Assembly: GCF_003111645.1 (NCBI RefSeq)
Contig: NZ_CP022187.1
Location: 558,001-622,000 of the forward strand
Source: Parazoarcus communis
GTDB lineage: Bacteria > Pseudomonadota > Gammaproteobacteria > Burkholderiales > Rhodocyclaceae
DNA: 64,000 nt
Reading direction: 5' to 3'
The position numbers were made by a program, and so were the translations under genes. Below the pieces are notes generated by a model that was not told where the DNA came from, did not search any database, and was given only the letters and a program-made list of their open reading frames with translations. Shown here piece after piece: positions 33,983 through 45,676 of this stretch; position 1 is the first letter of the stretch, and each line of letters begins with the position of its first letter.

Positions 33983-35020
33983 TCAGGTGCGAACTTCATA
34001 CACACCGAGCTTCTTGTGCAGCGGTGTTTCGTCGGCGACGAAGATGAACGCGGGTTGTTCTGCGGATCGATTGGTCAGCACCACGGGCGTGTAGCCCGGT
34101 GCGCAGCAGGTGTCGGCTTCGGCGAGCGTGAATGCGCTGTCCTCGATGCTGATGTCGCTGCATCCCTCTATCTGGTGGAACACCATCGCGGGTGAGCGTG
34201 CGGGCAGGCGCAGCGTCTCGCCGGGTCGGAGCATCAGTGCCGAGTAGCCCAGGATGGCCTGGCAGTCGGCGCCGGTTTCCGGATTGACGTAAGCGACCTG
34301 TACGGCCTCCAGGTCGGGTTCGGCAGCGTTCATCGCGATCAGCGCGGCACGGACTTCAGCCCACGGATAGCGCAGCATGGGGAAGGACTTGCCTGAGCGG
34401 GCGAACACCGGTGATGGCACCACTCCGCCACGCTGGTAGGCGCGCTCCGTGGCCTCTGCAGTCACCGTCTGGGCTGTGCCTTCGGTGACGTAGGATGCCT
34501 CGACGTAATACACCAGCGGCAGATCAAGCACGTCCAGCCAAACCACTGGGTCTGTGCCATCGTGGCCGTGTTCGTGCCAGAGGCCGGTTGGCGTCAGTAT
34601 CAGGTCGCCGCGGCTCATCGGGCACTTCTCGCCGTCGACCGTCGTATAGGCGCCGTCGCCCTCAACGATCATTCGTACCGCGTTCGGCGTGTGCTTGTGT
34701 GCCGGAGCCCATTCGTTCGGCAGCAAGAGTTGCATGCCGAGATAGATCGACGAGCTGGCCTGCATCTTTTCCAGGCCATGGCCGGGATTGGCGAGTACGA
34801 GTACCCGGCGCTCGGCTTTCTCGATCGGCGTCAGCTCGCCTGCCTCGATCAGCAGTGGGCGAAGGGCTTCGTAAGACCACTGAACCGGCTGCGTGCGACG
34901 GGCCGGTTTGCCCGGGGGCAGCACGGCGCGCAGGCTGGGCCAAAGCGGAACCAGGTTCTGTGCGGTGAGGGCCGCTCGGTAGGCCTCAGGCAAATCGTCA
35001 AGTGTTCCAAGTTCCTGCAT
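33983..35020 (-). CDS. nagI: Gentisate 1,2-dioxygenase
   Basis: 345 aa from the ATG at 35020 with GGAGGAA upstream. A bicupin: the first cupin holds HKHTPNAVRMIVEGDGAYTTVDGEK with the iron-binding His pair, followed by LTPTGLWHEHGHDG carrying the third His. The second half is a degenerate cupin. It opens gentisate between C1 and C2 to give maleylpyruvate. First gene of the operon, divergent from a LysR gene with a strong dyad in the shared promoter. Confidence 0.93.
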   Translation of the reverse strand: MQELGTLDDLPEAYRAALTAQNLVPLWPSLRAVLPPGKPARRTQPVQWSYEALRPLLIEAGELTPIEKAERRVLVLANPGHGLEKMQASSSIYLGMQLLLPNEWAPAHKHTPNAVRMIVEGDGAYTTVDGEKCPMSRGDLILTPTGLWHEHGHDGTDPVVWLDVLDLPLVYYVEASYVTEGTAQTVTAEATERAYQRGGVVPSPVFARSGKSFPMLRYPWAEVRAALIAMNAAEPDLEAVQVAYVNPETGADCQAILGYSALMLRPGETLRLPARSPAMVFHQIEGCSDISIEDSAFTLAEADTCCAPGYTPVVLTNRSAEQPAFIFVADETPLHKKLGVYEVRT

Positions 35021-35130
35021 TTCGTTCGTTCCTCCATCGGGGAAGGGGGCCGGATCAGTGCTGGATGCTTCGTTCCGGCAGCTGGGCAATGGCTGGTTTG
35101 CTGCGATGGGTGGAATTTATCGACGCATAA

Positions 35131-35159
35131 GTATTCCGTCCATGCAATGCGCGGAATAC
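35131..35159. promoter_or_regulatory. LysR-type operator candidate
   Basis: GTATTCCG (35131-35138) and CGGAATAC (35152-35159) form a perfect 8-bp inverted repeat with a 13-nt spacer. It lies 111 bp upstream of the gentisate dioxygenase ATG and 33 bp upstream of the LysR start. The position and geometry are those of the binding site through which a LysR protein represses itself and activates the divergent operon. Confidence 0.65.
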
Positions 35160-35191
35160 AATCAAGTCAAATTTCGAATAATGGGGGTGCG

Positions 35192-36121
35192 GTGACGACA
35201 CCAGAGTTGCGGTTGCTGTCGGTATTCGATGCGGTCTACAAAACGCGTAGCGTGAGCCGCGCCGCTGATGTTCTGGACCTTGGCCAACCTGCAGTCAGCA
35301 TTGCGCTGGGCAAGTTGCGTGAGCACTATGCAGATCCGCTGTTTGTGCGCACCTCGACCGGCATGGAGCCGACGCCGCTTGCGGAGGAACTCGTTCAGCC
35401 TGTTCGGACGGCACTCAATGCCCTTGATGAAGCGCTTGGCCACCGCCACGTGTTCGATCCGGCCATGTCCGACCGAAGCTTCCGAATCTGCATGACCGAC
35501 ATCACGCACCTGGTTTTGCTTCCCAGGTTATGGCAGCGCCTGCGCGCGACGGCGCCGGGGATCGGGATCGAGATCTCTTCGCTTTCTCCAGACACGGGGC
35601 GACTGCTTGAAGCCGGTGATGCCGACCTGGCGGTCGGCTTTATCCCAGCCCTCGAAGCGGGTTTCTATCAACAGGCACTGTTTCGCCAGCAGTATGTATG
35701 CCTCGCGAGCGCCGACCACCCGCGTATCCAGGGGGGACTCAGCCTGGCGCAGTTCGAAGCCGAGGGGCATGCGGTTTTCAGCACTTCCGGCACCGGTCAC
35801 CAAGTCATCGACCAGGAAATGGCCCGCCAAGGCATTCAGCGCCGGATTGTCCTCAAGATCCCCAATTTTCTCGGGGCAGCCTTTGTTGTCGAGCGGACCG
35901 ACTTGCTGATGACCATCCCTCGTCGGCTTGGCGAGCTTCTTCGTGGTCGTGGTGAGTTCAGCATTTTTCCGATCCCGTTCACGCTACCCGCGTTCACAGT
36001 CAAGCAGCACTGGCATGCGCGCTTTCACAATGACCCGGGGAACCGCTGGCTTCGCGGACAGATCGCCGAATTGATGTCAGAGATCAAGGGGCCGCAAGCG
36101 GGACCTGGCCTGACGGAGTGA
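35192..36121 (+). CDS. LysR-family regulator of the gentisate operon (NodD/NagR-like)
   Basis: 309 aa from the GTG at 35192; an upstream in-frame ATG near 35143 would run through the operator dyad and is less likely. The N-terminal helix-turn-helix is LRLLSVFDAVYKTRSVSRAADVLDLGQPAVSIALGKLREHYADPLFVRT, followed by PLAEELVQPV and a full effector domain. The subgroup resembles NagR/NahR/NtdR-like aromatic-acid sensors. It is divergent from the operon at 28-35 kb. Confidence 0.9.
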   Translation: MTTPELRLLSVFDAVYKTRSVSRAADVLDLGQPAVSIALGKLREHYADPLFVRTSTGMEPTPLAEELVQPVRTALNALDEALGHRHVFDPAMSDRSFRICMTDITHLVLLPRLWQRLRATAPGIGIEISSLSPDTGRLLEAGDADLAVGFIPALEAGFYQQALFRQQYVCLASADHPRIQGGLSLAQFEAEGHAVFSTSGTGHQVIDQEMARQGIQRRIVLKIPNFLGAAFVVERTDLLMTIPRRLGELLRGRGEFSIFPIPFTLPAFTVKQHWHARFHNDPGNRWLRGQIAELMSEIKGPQAGPGLTE

Positions 36122-36560
36122 TTTTTCGGTCTGAGGATCGGCGCCTTCAGTCTGCTCAATATGTAAAACAGATGACCGCTGAACCCATTGGATTCTGCGA
36201 CTGGCAAGCTGTCTCACTGAAGGGGCGGGGGGAATCAACCAGGAGCCGCGTTGATTCCCCCTTATCCCACTTGTGATCTCTTTCAGGCTGGCGGCCGTGC
36301 GCTCGGAACTGGGCGTCACTGAAAGCCTGTGCCGATATCCACTTCGCTACAGCGGTGAGGACGGCCAATCAAATCCGCGCTTTGCCGTAAGGTTTGGCCG
36401 CAACACAACTGATGCGCGTGGTCGTTGGCATGCGGAAGGCACTGGCCATGCTGAGCGCGACGCTACTTCACACACTGTCCATTGTTGACCGAAATTCGTC
36501 GTTCCGTTCGAGGCGCGCAAACAAGTTGCGCCCTGCGGCATCAACTGCTTCGAACGCTTA
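36122..36560. other. Intergenic, no gene seen
   Basis: No supported gene in 439 bp. It contains a long hairpin (36228-36261, listed separately). Short frames to its right look like decayed coding sequence but match no family I can name. Confidence 0.4.
36228..36261. terminator. Strong hairpin downstream of LysR
   Basis: GGGGGAATCAAC (36228-36239) and GTTGATTCCCCC (36250-36261) form a perfect 12-bp stem with a 10-nt loop, about 107 bp after the LysR stop. No T-run follows, so it may block transcription by structure only or be a repeat remnant. Confidence 0.5.
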
Positions 36561-37046
36561 TTACTCTTCGTGTGTGAGGCCCAGTGCTTCGCGCAAGGTC
36601 TCGGCTGTCGCGGCGTAGTTCACTGCGACGATTCGGTTGTTTTCCAGTCCGATCAAGGTCACCACATCTTCCCGCCGCGGGAAATCCGACAACAGCGCTT
36701 CATCCAGCACCACGCCCACCGTGAACGGCTGCTCGCGCAGTGACGGCAGTGCGAAAGTGCGGGTGATGAGGCCGGGCATCCTGCTCATGTCGGCCAGGTA
36801 GACGGCATGGCGGGTGGCCAGGAAACCTTTGGGCTGTTGGCCGAGGACCTCCATTGCGATGTTCGACGCCTTGCGGCCGGAGGCGAACAGCACCAATCGG
36901 GTAGCTGCGGCGATGCCCCAGGGCTGGTCGTGCTGATCTTTTGCGACCAGCGGTGGCATCGCTTGACCAACCGCTAGCGGCTCGGCCCATGAGATCAGGG
37001 GCAAGGTCAGTGCGCACGCGATAAGGAGGTGCTTGAAGTTCATCAT
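36561..37046 (-). CDS. Periplasmic thioredoxin-fold-like protein (no CxxC)
   Basis: 161 aa with a signal peptide (KHLLIACALTLPLISWA). The mature part begins EPLAVGQAMPPLVAKDQHDQPWGI, the start of many peroxiredoxin/thioredoxin-fold proteins, but the CxxC is absent; the sequence at that place is LFASGRKASN. It resembles small proteins often labelled YtfJ-like. It is the last gene of a leftward group with the truncated hemoglobin. Function unknown. Confidence 0.75.
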   Translation of the reverse strand: MMNFKHLLIACALTLPLISWAEPLAVGQAMPPLVAKDQHDQPWGIAAATRLVLFASGRKASNIAMEVLGQQPKGFLATRHAVYLADMSRMPGLITRTFALPSLREQPFTVGVVLDEALLSDFPRREDVVTLIGLENNRIVAVNYAATAETLREALGLTHEE

Positions 37047-37163
37047 TGTGGTGTTCTGACTGAGGCGTTGGCGTTTCTGCAGGCGCTGGGACGCGTCCCT
37101 TGTGAGTTTGCCGCGGCGCGCTGCTTACGCAAAATGAGTTGTCCGGTGCAGGTCGCCAGCTGT

Positions 37164-37571
37164 TCATCCGCTGTCACCATCAGTGTTGATGAGGTGATCT
37201 GCCATTTGGGCGAAGACATGGATCAGACCGTCGCGCATCTCGGCGTCGGCCACCTGCTCGGTAAGTGCTTCCGTCATGCAGAGCATCCACTCGTCGCGCA
37301 TGCGCTGGTCCACCACATAGGGCGCGTGGCGCATGCGCAAACGCGGATGGCCTTTTTGGGCGATGTAGAGGGCGGGACCGCCGAACCAGCCCGACAGGAA
37401 TTCGAACAGACTTTGGGTGCTGCCAGCGAGGCTTTCCGGGTGAATCTTGCGCACTGCATAGGCTTCGGGGAGCGTGTCCATGAGCTCATAGAAGCGGGTC
37501 ACCAAGCGGTGCAAGGCGGGCGCGCCACCAAGCGCTTCGTAGGGGGTGAGTGTGCTTGGAGGTGTAGTCAT
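37164..37571 (-). CDS. Group II truncated hemoglobin
   Basis: 135 aa. YEALGGAPALHRLVTRFYELMDTLPEAYAVRKIH at the start, and FLSGWFGGPALYIAQKGHPRLRMRHAPYVVD with the proximal His region, are diagnostic of group II (trHbO-type) hemoglobins. It may bind O2 or NO or serve electron transfer. It overlaps the upstream flavoprotein gene by 4 bp (ATGA), suggesting the two proteins work together, for example as heme protein and reductase (inference). Confidence 0.92.
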   Translation of the reverse strand: MTTPPSTLTPYEALGGAPALHRLVTRFYELMDTLPEAYAVRKIHPESLAGSTQSLFEFLSGWFGGPALYIAQKGHPRLRMRHAPYVVDQRMRDEWMLCMTEALTEQVADAEMRDGLIHVFAQMADHLINTDGDSG

Positions 37572-38704
37572 CGATATTTCTTCAGGTAGGTGCTTTCGAA
37601 GAGCCTTTTGATCCAGTGAAACAGGCGCGTCGGCGGCAGGATGATCTGGCGCTGAGCATTACGAAACACCAGCGTGCCGTGGTCTATCGCATCGATGATG
37701 CAGATCAGCTCAATCTTGAAGGTGTCGCTGGGCGTACCGCCGCGCAAACCTGTCAGCAGATTCTCTGCTGCGGCTGCAGCCTGCAGGTCGGCCATGTGGG
37801 CCTGCCTGGGCATCCAGTCCGGGCCGGGGAAGCTGCCAGAGTCGCCGACAACATACACATGCTCGGTCCCGGCGACCCGACACTGCGCATCCGCTTGCAA
37901 CAGGCCGCCCGGAGAGCGCGCCAGTTCGGTCTGATCGAACCACGCGTTTCCGGTCATGCCGGGCATGAACAGGATGAGATCGGCGGGGAATGAACCACCT
38001 TCGGTCAGCACGCGCTTGGCCTCGAACCCCTTCATCTTGTGGCCCAAGTGGGTGCGGATATCGCGCCGCTTCATCTCGGCGAGCAGGTGCTTGACCGCCT
38101 TCGGGCCGAGCCGGTTGCCTGGCTCGCTGGATGGGTTGAAGAACACCAGTTCGAATTTGTCGCGCCGGCGTTCGCGCCGGAGTTGTTCGTCAATGCCGAA
38201 CAGAAATTCGAACATCGGGCCACCGCGCACCGCAGTGGGCTCGTTCGGGTTGCCGGCGAAGCCTACGGCAATGGTTCCTTCCTGCAGTGCCTGCAGGCGA
38301 TCACGAATCTTCTCCGCGGCCGCAATGCCTTCACAGGGGGTGATGGCGTGTTCGATCCCGGGCAGCTTCTTGATGAACCGCCCGCCGCTGGCGATCACCA
38401 GTGCGTCGTTCGGGATTTCACCAACGGTGGTGTCCACCAGACGCCCGCCATTACGCAAGCCGGTCACCTCGGCCGCCATGTGGCGAACGTTCATGCGCTG
38501 GAAAAAATTATTGAGGGGCACGATCAGCTGCTCGCGTGTTCGCAGGCCACTGGGGATCCAGATGATGCCGGGCAGGTAGTGCAGCTCGGCTCTGGGGGCG
38601 ATCAAGGTGATTTCTGCCTCGCGGTCGCGCTTGCGGATTTCGCGAACGCTCGAAAGCGCGCCAAAACCGGCACCGATGATGGTGATTCTGAATGGACTTG
38701 TCAT
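37568..38704 (-). CDS. FAD-dependent oxidoreductase, sulfide:quinone reductase-like
   Basis: 378 aa. FAD motif FRITIIGAGFGALSSVREIRKRD; second dinucleotide-binding region around residues 140-200; C-terminal FAD block HVYVVGDSGSFPGPDWMPRQAHMADLQAAAAAENLL. The overall pattern is the SQR/flavocytochrome c-type subfamily of disulfide reductases. Cys occurs at ITPCEG and again late, but I cannot confirm the three SQR active cysteines, so the substrate is open. It is translationally coupled to a truncated hemoglobin, which is unusual for a plain sulfide oxidase. Confidence 0.82.
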   Translation of the reverse strand: MTSPFRITIIGAGFGALSSVREIRKRDREAEITLIAPRAELHYLPGIIWIPSGLRTREQLIVPLNNFFQRMNVRHMAAEVTGLRNGGRLVDTTVGEIPNDALVIASGGRFIKKLPGIEHAITPCEGIAAAEKIRDRLQALQEGTIAVGFAGNPNEPTAVRGGPMFEFLFGIDEQLRRERRRDKFELVFFNPSSEPGNRLGPKAVKHLLAEMKRRDIRTHLGHKMKGFEAKRVLTEGGSFPADLILFMPGMTGNAWFDQTELARSPGGLLQADAQCRVAGTEHVYVVGDSGSFPGPDWMPRQAHMADLQAAAAAENLLTGLRGGTPSDTFKIELICIIDAIDHGTLVFRNAQRQIILPPTRLFHWIKRLFESTYLKKYR

Positions 38705-39810
38705 GTATTCGGGCCTTGGGAGTTCAGCACGCTTGAGATACGCCGCGCACGGCTGTCAGAAGCGCCGGGTTGCATGTCGGCTGTTGGGTGCGTCGGTCAG
38801 GGTGGATCTCGGTGAAGTGCATATCCGGTTCTTGCCTTCTGACCTGTGTCCTGCGCACCCGTGTGCAGGCGAGGTAGCGCCGTGCTGATATGCGCGCAGA
38901 GAGCGGCAAAGGTCGGGGCGATGACCAAGGGCCGAATCCTTCAGCGTTGAAAGCTGCTTATCCACGCGAGCCATTCCTGGCAATAGAGCCATTGATCCAA
39001 CCACTACCCACGCTGGGCTCAAACCAGTCTGGATACAGAGCAATCATGTCCATGTACTTGCTTCCCTGGATGTAGCGCCTGCGGGGGAATGCCCGTCAGG
39101 CGGACTATCCCTCCTTAAACAAGAAACATGCCAATGAGCCGATGGTTAATGAGGTGATAAGAATCAATAATTTAAGACTTATCCGCCGCCACTGAGATCT
39201 ACGGGCTCTACAAATTGCGCCACTATGGCAGATGGCGCTGCCATGAATGGCAGGGCAGAACTGAGTCGAGCGGCTTGATCTGCGGGCGCACCCGCCCGAC
39301 GTTTGCTGCCAGATCGATGCCGGACCTGAGCAAGTGCAAACCCGGTCAGCACACGATCACGGCAGGGGCGTGCTGCGGGTCGGCGCGTGGATGGTCAGCG
39401 ATGACGATTCGGCGCCGCCGCTCCATGAGAGCATGCTGGCTTCGGTGATATGGAGGTTGGGGTCGTCGTGTCTGCGACAGTCGGCCTTGGACGCCGCGTT
39501 GCGGCTGTCTTCACCCATTCGGTATGTACGGTTTGCCGGGCTCAAGAAAAACGCGCCGACGAGTTGGCACTGGGGGCGATGCGTTGAGAAGGGCAAGGTA
39601 GCTGCCGGGTCAGCCAGGTGCGACATCGGCGATTCGTGTGCATCGACGATACCGCTCAAGCAGGTTGGCTCGGGTTGAAGATGGTTGTGCAGGTGAAGTC
39701 ACTGAACTTACGAGGCACTCTGCCAGCGCGAGAGGTTTGGCGACTGCTCGACCCGGCAGCCGCCGCCGCCCGCCGGGAATCAACAGCCTCGCTGCTTCCT
39801 TGAAGAGGAT
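38705..39810. other. 1.1-kb region without recognisable genes
   Basis: No frame with a family signature is visible. The left part is GC-rich, while the middle (about 39100-39190) is AT-rich. The right end runs into the tail of a ZIP transporter, so part of this stretch is probably decayed sequence following that deletion. Confidence 0.4.
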
Positions 39811-39930
39811 CAGCCCAGGGTGGTGTCGAGCACCATCATCAAGGCAAGGCCGGCCATCAGGCCGAGGGTGGCGCTCGTCTGTTGCGCGTCTGTGCCACGG
39901 TTTCGTAACCCGCTTGCAGCAGGCCCTGCG
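39811..39930 (-). pseudogene. ZIP-family metal transporter, C-terminal remnant
   Basis: Reading leftward to the TGA at 39811-39813, the frame gives ...ATLGLMAGLALMMVLDTTLG. This is the diagnostic last transmembrane helix and tail of ZIP zinc/iron transporters. The rest of the gene is absent: upstream lies the stop of the next gene. Confidence 0.5.
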
Positions 39931-39931
39931 T

Positions 39932-40934
39932 TCAGTAACGCACGCCGTCCGGCGGCGTAAACGAATCGATTGCGTTGAGGTAGGCTGCGCGGGCGAAGGC
40001 GCTCGGGTCGGGCGAGTTCTGCTGGCTCATCGACCCCTTCAGCTGCGCCACCGAGTCGTATTCCCGCTCTTCGAGCCAGCGGCCGATGCCCTGCAGGATG
40101 TCGTGCAGGGCCTGCGGTCCGCGCTGCAGCAGTGCGCTGGCAAGATGCACCACATCCGCACCGGCGAGCAGCATCTTGAGGGCATCGTCGGCGCTATGCA
40201 CGCCGCCGGTGGCCGCCAGCGACAAGCCTGTGCGGCCACGCAGAATGGCGATCCAGCGCATCGTGAGCAGGGCGTCGGCGGAGCTTGAAAGCTGCACGCG
40301 ATCGACCACCGTGAGTGTCTCGAGGGCGATGTCCGGCTGGAAGAAGCGGTTGAACATGGATACGCCCGCGGCACCGGCCTGTTCTGCCCGCTGCACAAAA
40401 TTCGGCAGCGACGAGAAAAAGGGCGACAGCTTCATGCTGATCGGCACGCTCACCACTGCCTTCAGAGACTGCAGCAACGAGAGGTAGCGGTGTTCGATTT
40501 CGGCCGCGGTCACACCCGGATCGCTCGGCATGTACCAGGCGTTCAGCTCGAGCGCATCGGCGCCTGCGGCCTGCATCTCCTTGCCCAGCTCCACCCAGCC
40601 ATCGGCCGACGAGCCGTTCAGGCTTGCCACCACCGGGATGGAGAGACGCGACTTCAGCTGCTGGATCTGTTCCAGATAGGTGTCGAGCCGGCTCTGGTAA
40701 TCATGACCGGCGGGCAGGTGTCCCGCCGACTCGCCGAAAGCGTCGGGGTTGAGCAGAAAGCGGTCCATCATCTGCTCGTCACGTTTTACGTCCTCCTCGA
40801 ACAGCGAATGCATCACCACGGCTGCAGCGCCGGCATCTTCGAGGTGCAGCATCGCATCCAGTTCGTGGCTGAGCGGCGTGGAGGAGGGCACCAGCGGATT
40901 CTTCAGCGCCAGGCCCAGATAGGTGGTGGATAGA

Positions 40935-40942
<8 letters not shown>
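39932..40942 (-). CDS. Dihydroorotate dehydrogenase-like protein linked to NifJ
   Basis: 336 aa from the ATG at 40942, 8 bp inside the end of the nifJ gene. A DHOD-type TIM barrel: LSTTYLGLALKNPLVPSSTPLSHE, ASLNGSSADGWVELGKEMQAAGADALELNAW, SMKLSPFFSSLPNF and AATGGVHSADDALKMLLAGADVVHLASALL with the FMN phosphate loop. It is not a pyrimidine gene by context. DHOD-like partners of pyruvate:ferredoxin oxidoreductase are known from genome neighbourhoods, and a role in ferredoxin or NAD(P)H redox coupling is inferred. Confidence 0.87.
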
Positions 40943-44561
<3,619 letters not shown>

Positions 44562-44879
44562 GTCAAATCCCGCCCTGAAGAGTGTGCGGCGTGCGCGCGG
44601 AGAAGTGTCCGCGCCGTGAATGCTGCGTCGCAGCATCCTCATTCTACGAGGATTTTCGACCAGGGTCTGGTTCAAATGTCATTATTCGACCACTGGTTCG
44701 GGAAAACGAGCGATGCAGGATGGGTGGACTGCCGTTGGCCGGCTTTTGAATGATGTTGCGAAGCAATGCGCATGACCCGGAGGCATGCTGGGCCGCTCTG
44801 CAGCCCATTCGGTCAGCCTTGAGTTGTCTGGCGCCCGCAGCGCGGGCGGTCCGGTATCTCTATGGGGATGTGCTGAAAG
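44562..44879. promoter_or_regulatory. nifJ upstream region
   Basis: 318 bp without a gene. ATGCTGC (44620-44626) and GCAGCAT (44630-44636) form a 7-bp stem with a 3-nt loop in the expected 5' leader of nifJ. I see no convincing FNR or NifA site. Confidence 0.35.
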
Positions 44880-45542
44880 TCAGTCTTCGGGCGTACCCCA
44901 TTCCTGAAGAAATCTGGCGACGAAGTCCTGCATGTATTGCGTGCGCTCCTCGGCGCGCGCGCGGCCGCTGGTGGTGTTCATGCGGTCCTTGAGCAGGAAG
45001 AGCTTCTCGTAGAAGTGGTTCAGACTCGTTCCCTTGGCAGCCTTGTAGGCCTCGGCTGTGGCGTGCATGACCGGCGCCTCGTCCGGGTCATACATCAGGC
45101 GCCCGGCGTGGCCGCCGTAGGCAAAGCAGCGCGCGATGCCGATTGCGCCGATGGCGTCGAGGCGGTCGGCATCCTGCACGCACTTGCCTTCGAGGGTCTT
45201 CATTTCGGTATGGACGCCCGCACCCTTGAATGAGATCGTCGCAACAATGTCCGTGACCTGATCGATCACGTCCTGCGTCACGCCCTCCTGCCGCAGCAGG
45301 CGCGCGGCCTCGATGGGGCCTTTGGTGTCATCGCCGTCATGAAATTTCCAGTCCGCGATGTCGTGGACCAGCGCGGCCAACTCCGCCATGTCCACGTCCG
45401 CGCCTTCCTGCGCTGCGATCTGCCGCGCGAGTTTTCTGACCCGGTTGATGTGGTGCCAGTCGTGACCGGAGCTTTCGTCCGCGAATTTTGACTTGATGTG
45501 TTCGGCGACGCGCTCGACGAGCCTGCGTTGGGGTGTGTTCAT
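44880..45542 (-). CDS. HD-domain phosphohydrolase
   Basis: 220 aa. HD-superfamily metal ligands: H in GHDWHHINRVRKLA, HD in AALVHDIADWK, and D in VQDADRLDAIGAIGIARCF. It resembles YedJ-type stand-alone HD hydrolases, whose natural substrates (nucleotides or phosphates) are poorly known. Monocistronic by spacing. Confidence 0.88.
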   Translation of the reverse strand: MNTPQRRLVERVAEHIKSKFADESSGHDWHHINRVRKLARQIAAQEGADVDMAELAALVHDIADWKFHDGDDTKGPIEAARLLRQEGVTQDVIDQVTDIVATISFKGAGVHTEMKTLEGKCVQDADRLDAIGAIGIARCFAYGGHAGRLMYDPDEAPVMHATAEAYKAAKGTSLNHFYEKLFLLKDRMNTTSGRARAEERTQYMQDFVARFLQEWGTPED

Positions 45543-45676
45543 GCTGGGGAGGAGTCCGGATCGGTCAGCAGTTCAGTGCTGCGCGGATGATACCAAGCGG
45601 AGCCACCCCGGCCGGCACCCGTCTGCAGACGGATTCCCTGACAACCGGGGGCGGCCAACGCGCATCGGGTGTCACG

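Noticed and set aside
34562-35191. N-terminal extension of the gentisate LysR gene to 519 codons
   Set aside because: It runs antisense through gentisate dioxygenase and across the operator dyad. The LysR homology starts at TTPELRLLSVFDAV.
36394-36618. Frame resembling the end of an IS110-type transposase
   Set aside because: The resemblance is a few hydrophobic residues around a GMRKALAML-like stretch, too weak to call.
38724-39678. Several 60-115-codon frames in the region between the SQR-like gene and the NifJ operon
   Set aside because: Mutually overlapping on both strands, no ribosome-binding sites or motifs; treated as non-coding.
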